Assembly: GCA_964640385.1 (NCBI GenBank)
Contig: CAZXFL010000008.1
Location: forward strand, 1-64,000
DNA: 64,000 bases
Direction of reading: 5' to 3'
Origin: JBBDIK01 sp964640385
GTDB lineage: Bacteria > Actinomycetota > UBA4738 > JBBDHU01
In this document: in pieces, positions 7,907-16,158 of the stretch
Layout: the number at the start of each line of letters is the position of its first letter
How positions within the stretch are numbered: the first letter of the stretch is position 1
Program-made: the position numbers and the translations under genes
Notes under the pieces: generated by a model
What the model was told of the DNA's origin: nothing
What the model saw: only the letters and a program-made list of their open reading frames with translations
Databases searched by the model: none

Positions 7907-9752
7907 CGACCAGCTCCGCCCGCCGCCCGCCGATCCCCGGCCGGGGCCGAACCCATGGCCGGCGAACGGTCGGTTCGCTCCAACCGGGCTGGAGGTCGCC
8001 GGTGTCGCGGCGTCCGGGCTGGCGTCGACCTACGGCACGCCGCTCCTGGTCTTCGACGAGGACGACTTCCGCGCGCGGTGTCGCGCATTCGCCCAGGCGT
8101 TCCCGCGACCGATGTACGCGGTCAAGGCGTTCACGTCTCGCCTGATGATGCGGATCGCCCGGGAGGAGGGACTCGGTTTGCTCGCCTCGACCGGCGGCGA
8201 ATCGCAGGCGTGCCTACGGGCCGGGGCGGACCCGGCAACCATCGCGATGCACGGCAACAACAAATCCGATGACGAGATCAGGATGGCTATCGGCGCCCGG
8301 ATCGGGTTCCTGATGGCCGACAACGCCGACGAGCTGGACCGCATCGACCGGATCGCGCGCGAGGCCGGCCGCGTGCAGCCGGTCCTGCTGCGGGTCACTC
8401 CCGGCGTCTCGGGGGACACGCACGACTACCTCGACACGGGCGGGCTCGACTCGAAGTTCGGGACGCCGATCGCCGAGGGCCGGGCGCTCGCCGCGGTTAA
8501 GCGCGCGACGACGCTCGGGGCCGTGAACTTCGTAGGACTTCATGCGCACGTGGGTTCCCAGCTGCTCGACGTGTCGCCGTACGTGACCGAGATCGAGACG
8601 CTCTTCGACCTGCTCGCGGAGATCCGCGACGCGCTCGGGATCGAGACGCCGGTGCTGGATGTCGGCGGTGGATTCGGCGTCACCTACACCAGCGAGATGC
8701 CGCAGGAGTTGCCGCAGATCGCCGAGAAGATGCTGGCGCACGTGAAAGCCTGCGCGGATGCGCGCGGTCTCGCGGTGCCGGAGGTGATGGTCGAACCGGG
8801 GCGGTCGATCGTCGCCAACAGCGTGTGCACCCTCTACCGGGTGGGGTCGGTCAAGGAGGTGGCCTCGGGGCGAACCTTCGTCGCGGTCGACGGCGGGATG
8901 TCGGACAACATCCGGCCGGCGCTCTACGGGGCGAAGTACACGGTCGCGTACGCGGGCCCGCCGCGGAGCGGCACGATGGCGACGGCGACCGTCGTGGGGC
9001 GTCACTGCGAGTCCGGCGACGTCCTGGCGACCGACGTCGAACTGCCGGGCGACCTGCGGCCGGGGGATCTGCTGGCGTTCGCCGCCACCGGCGCCTACGG
9101 CTACTCGATGGCTTCCAACTACAACCGGGTCGGCAAGCCAGCCGTGGTCGTCGTCGCCGTAGGCCGTAGCCGTCTGCTCTTCCGGCGCGAGGACGACACG
9201 GACCTGGATCGGCTCGAGGTCGGCGCCGCGCCGCCGGTCCCGGCTGCCGAGCCGCCACCGGGGGTCCAGATCCGCCCGGCCCGGCCGAAGGATGCGCGTT
9301 CGTTCAGCGTGATGTGGCAGGCCGTCGTCGCGGAAGGCTACGTGCACAGCCAGGGGGTGCGGAACCCGGTCAAGCACTACAAGGCGTTGTTCCGCGACCC
9401 GTGGCACGAACGCGGCGCGTGGATCCTTGCGCTCGCCGGCGACGAGGTCGTCGGGCTGCTCTCGCTCGCGCGGGGCGCCGAGCCACGGAACCGTCACAAC
9501 GCGACCCTCGGGATGGGGATCGCGAAACCCTGGCGCGGCAAGGGGGTCGGGTCGGCGCTGATCGTCGAGGCGTTCCGCTGGGCGGAGGAGTACGGCGTTA
9601 CCAGGATCGCGCTCTCCGTCTATCCTGACAACGCGCCTGCGGTGGCCCTGTATCGGAAGTTCGGGTTCGTGGACGAAGGCCGGCTCGTGCGACACCTGCT
9701 GAAGCCCGTAGGGTACGTGGACGAGGTCCTCATGGCGAGGTGGCTGCAGTGA
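7899..9752 (+). CDS. lysA: Diaminopimelate decarboxylase fused to a GNAT acetyltransferase
   Basis: Residues about 25-440 form a PLP-dependent fold-III decarboxylase that makes lysine from meso-diaminopimelate. The PLP lysine is K76 in MYAVKAFTS, the HVGSQ and GGGFGV phosphate-binding loops are present, and the catalytic Cys lies in HCESGDVL. After a Pro/Ala linker, residues 455-617 form a complete GNAT domain with the acetyl-CoA loop WRGKGVGSAL and YRKFGF. LysA alone is usually 420-450 residues, so this is a genuine fusion in one uninterrupted frame. It overlaps argS and hom, in an aspartate-family operon with hom-thrC-thrB. The GNAT substrate is unknown. Confidence 0.93.
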   Translation: MTDDQLRPPPADPRPGPNPWPANGRFAPTGLEVAGVAASGLASTYGTPLLVFDEDDFRARCRAFAQAFPRPMYAVKAFTSRLMMRIAREEGLGLLASTGGESQACLRAGADPATIAMHGNNKSDDEIRMAIGARIGFLMADNADELDRIDRIAREAGRVQPVLLRVTPGVSGDTHDYLDTGGLDSKFGTPIAEGRALAAVKRATTLGAVNFVGLHAHVGSQLLDVSPYVTEIETLFDLLAEIRDALGIETPVLDVGGGFGVTYTSEMPQELPQIAEKMLAHVKACADARGLAVPEVMVEPGRSIVANSVCTLYRVGSVKEVASGRTFVAVDGGMSDNIRPALYGAKYTVAYAGPPRSGTMATATVVGRHCESGDVLATDVELPGDLRPGDLLAFAATGAYGYSMASNYNRVGKPAVVVVAVGRSRLLFRREDDTDLDRLEVGAAPPVPAAEPPPGVQIRPARPKDARSFSVMWQAVVAEGYVHSQGVRNPVKHYKALFRDPWHERGAWILALAGDEVVGLLSLARGAEPRNRHNATLGMGIAKPWRGKGVGSALIVEAFRWAEEYGVTRIALSVYPDNAPAVALYRKFGFVDEGRLVRHLLKPVGYVDEVLMARWLQ

Positions 9753-11083
9753 GCGACGCGAAGCGGATCGGGCTCCTTGGCTGTGGCAACGTGGGCGCGG
9801 CTCTCGTCCGCTTGCTCGACGAGCACGGTAACGACATCGAGCAGCGCGCCGGATGCCGCCTGGAGATCGTCAAGGTCGCCGTCCGTGATCCCGGCAAGCA
9901 GCGAGACGTCCCGTTAGACGCCTCAGCCTTCGTCGCCGATCCGTGGGCGGTGCTGGACGATCCGGACGTCGACATCGTGTGCGAGTTGATCGGGGGCGTG
10001 GACCCCGCGAAGGACCTGATCCTCGGGGCGTTCGACCGCGGGAAGCCCGTCGTGACCGGCAACAAGGAAGTCCTCGCGGGGTTCGGGCGAGAGCTCTTCG
10101 ATGCCGCCGACGAGAAGGGCCTTGACCTGTATTTCGAGGCGGCCGTCGGTGGTGGGATCCCCCTGATCCGCCCGCTGAAGGAGTCGCTGTCCGGCGAGCG
10201 GATCCGCCGGATCACCGGCATCGTGAACGGGACCACCAACTACATCCTGAGTCGTATGACCGGCGACGGGGTGTCCTTCGAGGACGCGCTCGCCCAGGCG
10301 CAGTCGCTGGGCTTCGCCGAAGCCGACCCGACCGCAGACATCGAGGGCTTCGATGCCGCGTCCAAACTCGCGATCCTCGCGTCGATCGCGTTCAACGCGC
10401 GCGTCGTGGGCTCGGATGTGTACCGGGAGGGCATCGCATCGGTCTCCGCCGACGACATCCGGTTCGCGCAGCGGCTCGGCTACGTCGTGAAGCTGCTGGC
10501 CATCGCGGAACTCGAGGACGATCTGGTCGCGGCCCGCGTGCATCCGGCCATGATCCCCGCGGCGCACCCGCTGGCGTCGGTGAGCGGATCCTTCAACGCA
10601 GTCTTCGTCGAGGGCGAGAAGGTCGGGGAGCTCATGTTCTACGGCCGAGGCGCGGGCGGCGACCCGACCGCGACCGCCGTGGCCGGAGATCTGGTCTCGG
10701 TCGCCCGGAACCTGACCTCCGGTGCGCGAGGGGTTGGCTGCACCTGCTTCTACGACCGGACCATCCGGCCGATGGACGAGCTCCGAGGGCTGTACTACCT
10801 GCGCCTCGACGTCGAGGACCGGCCTGGAGTGCTCGCTAGGATCGCCGCGGTGTTCGGCGATCACGGGGTGTCGATCAAGTCGGTGGTGCAGGAGGGCGCC
10901 GGGGACGAGGCGCAGCTCGTGTTCATCACCCACCGGGCGCGAGAAGGCGACTTGCAGGCCACGGTCGACGATCTTCGCGGGATGCCGGTGGTTCATGCCG
11001 TCCAGAACGTGCTGCGGGTCGAGGCCGAGAACGAACCCGAAACGGGACCAGAGGCAGGGCCAGAGACAGGGGGAAACCAGTGA
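9749..11083 (+). CDS. hom: Homoserine dehydrogenase
   Basis: This 444-residue enzyme reduces aspartate semialdehyde to homoserine, the branch point to threonine and methionine. It has an N-terminal Rossmann domain (GLLGCGNVGAAL), the catalytic segment around GGIPLIRPLKE and GIVNGTTNYIL, and a C-terminal ACT domain (DVEDRPGVLARIA) that normally senses threonine. The GTG at 9749 overlaps the lysA stop and is preceded by GAGG at about 9 bases; a GTG at 9740 is the alternative. The C-terminal tail after the ACT domain is short and Glu/Gly-rich. It overlaps thrC by 4 bases. Confidence 0.95.
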   Translation: MSDAKRIGLLGCGNVGAALVRLLDEHGNDIEQRAGCRLEIVKVAVRDPGKQRDVPLDASAFVADPWAVLDDPDVDIVCELIGGVDPAKDLILGAFDRGKPVVTGNKEVLAGFGRELFDAADEKGLDLYFEAAVGGGIPLIRPLKESLSGERIRRITGIVNGTTNYILSRMTGDGVSFEDALAQAQSLGFAEADPTADIEGFDAASKLAILASIAFNARVVGSDVYREGIASVSADDIRFAQRLGYVVKLLAIAELEDDLVAARVHPAMIPAAHPLASVSGSFNAVFVEGEKVGELMFYGRGAGGDPTATAVAGDLVSVARNLTSGARGVGCTCFYDRTIRPMDELRGLYYLRLDVEDRPGVLARIAAVFGDHGVSIKSVVQEGAGDEAQLVFITHRAREGDLQATVDDLRGMPVVHAVQNVLRVEAENEPETGPEAGPETGGNQ

Positions 11084-12135
11084 GCGCGCATCAGTGGCGC
11101 GGCCTGATCGAGGAGTACCGGGACCGGCTCCCGGTGACCGAGGCAACGCCGGTCGTGACCCTCCGCGAGGGCGGCACGCCGCTCGTGCGTTCCGATCCGC
11201 TGTCCGAGCAGACCGGGTGCGAGGTCTATCTGAAGTTCGAGGGTGCGAACCCGACCGGCTCCTTCAAGGACCGAGGGATGACGCTGGCGATCAGCAAGGC
11301 GTTGGAGGCCGGAACCAAGGCGGTCGTGTGCGCCTCGACCGGGAACACCAGCGCGTCCGCCGCGGCATACTCGGCCAAGGCCGGGCTGACGTGCGCGGTG
11401 CTGGTGCCGAAGGGCAAGGTCGCGCTCGGCAAGATGGCCCAGACCCTGGTCCACGGCGCTCGCGTCCTCGAGATCGAGGGCAACTTCGACGCGTCGTTGG
11501 AACTCGCGAGGGATCTCGCGCAGAACTACCCGGTGACACTCGTGAACTCCACTAACGAGTTCCGGATCCAGGGTCAGAAGACGCTCGCGTTCGAAGTCGT
11601 CGATATGCTCGGGCGCGCGCCCGACTTCCACCTCGTCCCCGTCGGGAACGCCGGCAACATCACCGCGCACTGGGCGGGGTACGGCGAGTACCTGGCCGAC
11701 GGCGTGATCGCGGAGGCGCCGATGCTGATCGGGTTCCAGGCCCAAGGCGCCGCGCCGATCGTGCTCGGCCACCCCGTCCCCGATCCCCAGACCATCGCCA
11801 CGGCGATCCGCATCGGGAACCCGGCGTCCTGGGAGAAAGCCGTCGCCGCGGCGACCGAGTCGCACGGGGCGATCCTGGCGGTCACCGACCGCGAGATCCT
11901 GGCCGCGTATCGGCGGCTCGCCCATGAGGGGTTGTTCGCCGAGCCGGCCTCGGCGGCGTCCGTCGCCGGGTTGCTCCACGTGATGGAGGAAGGGCGTATC
12001 CCGAAAGGCTCGACGGTCGTGTGCGTCCTGACCGGTCACGGCCTCAAGGATCCCGAGTGGGCGATCTCCGGCGCCAGCCACCCGCCGGTCGTTCCCGCCG
12101 ATCCCGACGTTGTCGCGGCGGAGCTCGGTCTGTGA
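11080..12135 (+). CDS. thrC: Threonine synthase
   Basis: This 351-residue PLP enzyme converts O-phosphohomoserine to threonine. The PLP lysine is in NPTGSFKDRGM, followed by the serine/threonine-dehydratase-like core ASTGNTSASAAAY and the phosphate loop PVGNAGNITAHWAGY. It is the compact bacterial type without the long N-terminal extension. GTG at 11080 overlaps the hom stop and follows a GGGGGAAA ribosome site. Its own stop overlaps thrB, giving a coupled hom-thrC-thrB unit. Confidence 0.95.
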   Translation: MSAHQWRGLIEEYRDRLPVTEATPVVTLREGGTPLVRSDPLSEQTGCEVYLKFEGANPTGSFKDRGMTLAISKALEAGTKAVVCASTGNTSASAAAYSAKAGLTCAVLVPKGKVALGKMAQTLVHGARVLEIEGNFDASLELARDLAQNYPVTLVNSTNEFRIQGQKTLAFEVVDMLGRAPDFHLVPVGNAGNITAHWAGYGEYLADGVIAEAPMLIGFQAQGAAPIVLGHPVPDPQTIATAIRIGNPASWEKAVAAATESHGAILAVTDREILAAYRRLAHEGLFAEPASAASVAGLLHVMEEGRIPKGSTVVCVLTGHGLKDPEWAISGASHPPVVPADPDVVAAELGL

Positions 12136-13007
12136 GGATCTCGGTTCGCGTTCCCGCGACCAGCGCGAACCTCGGCCCCGGCTTCGACTGCCTCGGGCTC
12201 GCGCTCCAACTCCACAATGAGGTGACCGTCGACACTCAGGCCGAACCCGCCGTGACGTGGGAAGGCGAGGGGGCCGAGGAACTCCCTACCGACGGAACGG
12301 ACATGGTGACCCGTGCCATGCAGTACGTGGCGACCGAGGCCGGGGCGGAACTCCCGAAGTTCGAGCTCCGGAGCCTCAACCGGATCCCGCTGGAACGCGG
12401 CCTGGGTTCGTCCTCGGCTGCCGTGGTTGCCGGCGTGGTGCTCGCCGACGTCCTGCTCGGTACGGAACTCGATGCGCGGCAACGGCTCGAGGCCGCGGTG
12501 GCCGTCGAGGGACATCCCGACAACGTGGCGCCGGCCTTCTCCGGCGGCCTCGTGCTCTCCTACCTGTCCGAGGATGGCGGCTGGCGCTCCGAGCGCCTAC
12601 CGCTCGCGGACGGCGTGCGCCCTGACGCGCTGATCCCGTTGACCGAGCGGATCCCGACCGAGGAGGCGCGCCGGGCGCTCCCGGCCGAGGTTCCCTTCGC
12701 CGACGCTGTATTCAACGCGTCGCACGCCGCGCTCGTGACGGTGGCCCTGTCATCCTCGCCGGGGTTGCTTCCCGAGGCCTTGCGGGACCGATTGCACCAG
12801 GATGCCCGCCTGGCGCTGGTTCCGCCGGTCCGTGCCGTCTTCGATCGGCTTCGCGCCGACGGGGTCCCCGTGTGTGTTTCGGGTGCGGGGCCGACGCTCC
12901 TGGCATTCGAACAGGACGGGGGACCGGAGGTCCCCGATCCGGGGGACGGGTGGCGGATGCTCCGGCTGATTCCGGACCTCGATGGTGCGATCGTGACGCA
13001 AGGCTGA
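12132..13007 (+). CDS. thrB: Homoserine kinase
   Basis: This 291-residue GHMP-family kinase phosphorylates homoserine for ThrC. The N-terminus VPATSANLGPGFDCLG and the ATP-binding loop in LERGLGSSSAAVVAG are diagnostic, and a C-terminal glycine-rich motif (VSGAGPTLLAF) is present. Start is GTG at 12132, overlapping the thrC stop (GTGA). It closes the aspartate-family operon; a good promoter for the next gene begins 20 bases downstream. Confidence 0.95.
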   Translation: MRISVRVPATSANLGPGFDCLGLALQLHNEVTVDTQAEPAVTWEGEGAEELPTDGTDMVTRAMQYVATEAGAELPKFELRSLNRIPLERGLGSSSAAVVAGVVLADVLLGTELDARQRLEAAVAVEGHPDNVAPAFSGGLVLSYLSEDGGWRSERLPLADGVRPDALIPLTERIPTEEARRALPAEVPFADAVFNASHAALVTVALSSSPGLLPEALRDRLHQDARLALVPPVRAVFDRLRADGVPVCVSGAGPTLLAFEQDGGPEVPDPGDGWRMLRLIPDLDGAIVTQG

Positions 13008-13026
13008 GCGAAACGCGCCGATACCG

Positions 13027-13055
13027 TTGAAAGAGCGAATGGCCGAACCTACACT
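13027..13055 (+). promoter_or_regulatory. Sigma70-type promoter for leader ORF and debranching enzyme
   Basis: TTGAAA (13027-13032) and TACACT (13050-13055) are separated by 17 bases, close to consensus for a primary sigma promoter. Transcription would start near 13062, about 10 bases before the small leader ORF. It separates this gene from the thr operon. Confidence 0.7.
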
Positions 13056-13071
13056 CGCCATCGGAGGAGCT

Positions 13072-13125
13072 ATGGGCGCCCGTCTTCCTCGCGTGCGCAT
13101 GTCGAACCGCGCCCGACGCGTATGA
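13072..13125 (+). CDS. 17-residue leader ORF coupled to the debranching enzyme
   Basis: An ATG at 13072 directly follows a strong GGAGGAG Shine-Dalgarno (13063-13069). It opens a 17-codon frame encoding MGARLPRVRMSNRARRV, with six arginines. Its stop TGA overlaps the ATG of the next gene at 13122 (ATGA), which itself lacks a Shine-Dalgarno. Translation of the enzyme therefore probably depends on reading this leader. Whether the peptide itself matters is unknown; the Arg-rich sequence could make translation sensitive to ribosome speed. Confidence 0.55.
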   Translation: MGARLPRVRMSNRARRV

Positions 13126-15320
13126 ACGCGAACCCTGAATCCGCCGGCAACCCGGCGCCCACAGAGGCGCCGCGCGAAGAGGCCGTCCCCGTCCTCGTCA
13201 CCGAGCTCGGCAGCAGGGTCCTCGCGGTCAAGGAAGGGGACCTGTTCCTCTATTCGGACACCCGCGGGAACCTCACCGATCGCCGCGACTACGGACTCGG
13301 GCTTTACTACCGCGATACCCGGTTCCTCTCGCACTTCTCGATGAAGATCTCCGGCCGCGAGCCGGTGCTGCTGTCCTCCTCAGCGGAGCGGGCGTACATG
13401 TCTCACGTGGACCTGACCAACCCGGACCTGTACGAGTGGGGGGTCCTCGCGGTGCCGCAGCAGACGCTCAATATCCGCCGTATCCGCGCCATCAACGGCA
13501 AGCTCTTCGAACGGGTTCGCGTCAAGAACTACAACGCGCATCCCGTGTCCCTGGACCTGGAGTTCGCGTTCGCGGCCGATTTCCTGGACATCTTCGAGGT
13601 CCGCCACATGCTCGACGAGGAACGGGGGCAGCTCGAACCACCCGTCATCGAGGGCAAGGAGGTCCTGTTCGGCTACCTCGGGCGTGACGACGTCCGTCGC
13701 GAGACTCGGGTCGCGTTCGCGTCGGAACCGACGCGGGTCGAGATCGCCGGCGACCTGGTCAACGTCAACTTCAAGCTGCGCCTTGGCGCCGGCCAGACCA
13801 AGCTCGTTGCGTTCACCGTCGAGGCGGTCGTGGGCGAGGAGGAGCCGCCGACACACGAGTTCGACGCCGCCGTGCACACGCTTCGCCGTTCGTACGAGGA
13901 GTGGGATCGCGAATCCACCCAGATCGTCACCGACAACGAGGTGTTCAACCAGCTCCTGTCGCGCAGCCTGCGGGACATGCGCGCGCTCTACACCAAGACC
14001 GAGGAAGGGAGCGTGCTTGCCGCGGGGATCCCCTGGTATGTCACGATCTTCGGCCGGGACGCACTGATCGCCGCGCATCAGATGTTGATGGTCAACCCTC
14101 GCCCCGCGCGTGAGGCCCTGGAGTTGCTGGCACGCTACCAAGGGAAGCAGGATGACCCGTGGCGCGACGAGAACCCGGGCAAGATCCTGCACGAGATCCG
14201 TCACGGCGAACTCGCCGGCGCCGGTATCGTCCCGCACTCGCCCTACTTCGGGTCCGTCGATGCCACGCCGTGGTACCTGATCCTGTTCGCGCAGTACTTC
14301 CGCTGGACCGGCGACCGGGAGTTCGCCCTGCGGATGCTCCCGGCGGCGAAAGCGGCGCTCGACTGGATCGATACCTACGGCGACATGGACGGCGACGGGT
14401 TCGTCGAGTACAAGACCCGCTCGCCCCGCGGGATCCGCAACCAGGGCTGGAAGGATTCGTGGGATTCCGTCACGCACGCGGACGGGCGCCTGGCCGATCC
14501 GCCGATCGCGCTGGTCGAGGTCCAGGCGTACGTGTACCTGGCGAAAGTCCGGATGGCGGACGTGTTCGAAGCGCTCGGCGACCAGGAGACCGCCGCGCGT
14601 CTGCGCGTCGAGGCACAGGAGCTCAAGCGCCGGTTCAACGAGACGTTCTGGATGGAGGACGAGGGGTACTACGCAGGGGCGCTGGACAAGGATAAGCGGC
14701 AGGTGCGGACCATCGTTTCCAACCCCGGCCATGCCCTGTACTGCGGGATCGTCGACCCCGAACAGGCCAAGCATGTCGCCAAACGCCTGCTGGCGCCCGA
14801 CATGTTCTCGGGCTGGGGGATCCGGACGCTGTCCAAAACCGGCGCCGCCTACAACCCGATGAGCTACCACAACGGCTCGGTCTGGCCGCACGACAACGCG
14901 CTGATCGCGGCAGGGCTCAAACGGTACGGATTCGTGCGAGGGACCAACCGCGTGGCGACGGCGCTGTTCGATGCAGCGATCCACGCCGACTACATGCGGC
15001 TCCCCGAGCTGTTCTGCGGGTTCACCCGGCGTAGCCCGAACCGGCCGGTGAGCTACCCGGTCGCGTGCTCCCCGCAGGCATGGGCTGCGGGTTCCCCGTT
15101 CCTCATGCTCCAGGCCATGCTGGGTGTCTCTGCCCGTGCCCACGAGAACCGGCTGACGATCCACATGCCTCATCTGCCCTCATGGCTGAACACCGTCGAG
15201 CTGCGGAACCTGCACGTGAACGGAGGCACGGTCTCCCTGGTCTTCCGCCGTGAGGGCGAGATCACGTCCTTCTCCCTGCTCTCCCGGGAAGGTGACGTGC
15301 GGGTGGTCATGGAGGAATAG
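13122..15320 (+). CDS. Glycogen-debranching-type amylo-alpha-1,6-glucosidase
   Basis: This 732-residue protein has an N-terminal beta-rich domain of the GDE_N_bis type (residues about 25-265; YSDTRGNLTDRRDYGLGLYY and DTRFLSHF are typical). A C-terminal (alpha/alpha)6 glycosidase barrel follows, containing GIPWYVTIFGRDAL, NQGWKDSWDS and YHNGSVWPHDNAL. By family it removes alpha-1,6 branches or acts on related oligosaccharides in the cytoplasm. No signal peptide is seen. It has its own promoter and is translationally coupled to a 17-codon leader. No glycogen synthase or branching gene is nearby, so the physiological substrate is uncertain. Confidence 0.88.
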   Translation: MNANPESAGNPAPTEAPREEAVPVLVTELGSRVLAVKEGDLFLYSDTRGNLTDRRDYGLGLYYRDTRFLSHFSMKISGREPVLLSSSAERAYMSHVDLTNPDLYEWGVLAVPQQTLNIRRIRAINGKLFERVRVKNYNAHPVSLDLEFAFAADFLDIFEVRHMLDEERGQLEPPVIEGKEVLFGYLGRDDVRRETRVAFASEPTRVEIAGDLVNVNFKLRLGAGQTKLVAFTVEAVVGEEEPPTHEFDAAVHTLRRSYEEWDRESTQIVTDNEVFNQLLSRSLRDMRALYTKTEEGSVLAAGIPWYVTIFGRDALIAAHQMLMVNPRPAREALELLARYQGKQDDPWRDENPGKILHEIRHGELAGAGIVPHSPYFGSVDATPWYLILFAQYFRWTGDREFALRMLPAAKAALDWIDTYGDMDGDGFVEYKTRSPRGIRNQGWKDSWDSVTHADGRLADPPIALVEVQAYVYLAKVRMADVFEALGDQETAARLRVEAQELKRRFNETFWMEDEGYYAGALDKDKRQVRTIVSNPGHALYCGIVDPEQAKHVAKRLLAPDMFSGWGIRTLSKTGAAYNPMSYHNGSVWPHDNALIAAGLKRYGFVRGTNRVATALFDAAIHADYMRLPELFCGFTRRSPNRPVSYPVACSPQAWAAGSPFLMLQAMLGVSARAHENRLTIHMPHLPSWLNTVELRNLHVNGGTVSLVFRREGEITSFSLLSREGDVRVVMEE

Positions 15321-15442
15321 TCCTTCCGGACTACATCGTTTTCCATCCCCGATAGCTAGCCCCCTTCCGGCAGTTTCACCTCAGCCCGTTGCGGTGCAGT
15401 GCCGACACTGGAGAGGTCATCGGCTTTATTAAGGAGAAGGGG

Positions 15443-16147
15443 ATGGACACGATACAGAAGCTTCGCAGGAACAGGAAGCGCAAGGTCCTGACGGTCCTGG
15501 TCGGGGGTTCGGCGGTCACGTTGGCCGTGGGAACCACGCCGGCGCTTGCGGAAGGCGACACGTCGGGCGACGCCGTAACGATCGATGTCGAGGGTCAGAG
15601 CCAGGATGTCACCGTCCCGGAGGAGGATCCCAAGGACGATCGCGACTCAGCGACCGGCGGGACGCATGCCCGCGGCGGAGGCAACACGAACAAGAGCGAC
15701 TCACACGACAACTCCGCCAAGGACAAGGGTGACTCGAAGGGCCAGTCGAAGGCCAACACCGGACGGGACACCGGCGGTGGCGGGGGTGGCGGGACCGCGA
15801 AGAGCGACTCGCACGACAACTCCGCGAAGGATGACGCCGATTCCGTCGGCAACTCGCCCAACCAGACCGGCAAGAACTCAGCCGGCAACACGGGCACGGC
15901 GACGGCCGGCACCGACTCGCACGATAACTCCAAGCAGGACGACGCCGACTCGGTCGGGCACTCGAACGCCGACACCGGCAAGGACTCCGCCGGCAAGACG
16001 GCGACCGCGACCGGCGGCGCCGACTCCGGCGACAACTCCTACAAGGATCAGGGCGACTCGGCCGGCAACTCCGCGCCCGACACGGGCAAGGACACCGTGA
16101 TCAACTCCGGCGGAGACACCGCGGTCAACAGCAACGCAGCGGCCTGA
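15443..16147 (+). CDS. Secreted low-complexity repeat protein
   Basis: I do not recognise this 234-residue protein. It has a clear Sec signal: a basic start (QKLRRNRKRK), a hydrophobic core (VLTVLVGGSAVTLAVGTTPALA) and an AxA cleavage site before EGD, about residue 37. The mature part is hydrophilic and very rich in Asp, Ser, Gly, Asn, Thr and Lys. From residue 85 it consists of four 36-residue repeats built on DSHDNSAKDDADSVGNS. There is no cysteine, aromatic core or sortase/LPXTG anchor, so it is probably disordered and released or loosely wall-bound. The ATG follows AAGGAGAAGG. Confidence 0.75.
   Translation: MDTIQKLRRNRKRKVLTVLVGGSAVTLAVGTTPALAEGDTSGDAVTIDVEGQSQDVTVPEEDPKDDRDSATGGTHARGGGNTNKSDSHDNSAKDKGDSKGQSKANTGRDTGGGGGGGTAKSDSHDNSAKDDADSVGNSPNQTGKNSAGNTGTATAGTDSHDNSKQDDADSVGHSNADTGKDSAGKTATATGGADSGDNSYKDQGDSAGNSAPDTGKDTVINSGGDTAVNSNAAA
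15695..16126 (+). repeat. Four 108-bp coding repeats (36 residues each)
   Basis: Repeat units begin at 15695, 15803, 15911 and 16019, exactly 108 bases apart. At protein level units start (S/T/A)DS(H/G)DNS and contain DSxGxS and TGK(D/N)(S/T). Units 2 and 3 are most alike; unit 1 carries a seven-Gly run and unit 4 diverges at its end. Exact periodicity without indels suggests duplication followed by selection on length. Confidence 0.85.
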
Positions 16148-16158
16148 GGACCGTTTCC

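Noticed and set aside
13380..15173. Long antisense open frame (about 600 codons) opposite the debranching enzyme
   Set aside because: Its translation is Arg/Asp/Val-rich low-quality sequence typical of GC-rich shadow frames, while the sense strand encodes a recognisable enzyme. The same applies to antisense frames opposite lysA, glyA, atpA and others.
15695..16126. Regular 108-bp repeats as a possible CRISPR or satellite array
   Set aside because: The units are in frame, coding and diverged throughout, without constant repeat plus variable spacer structure.
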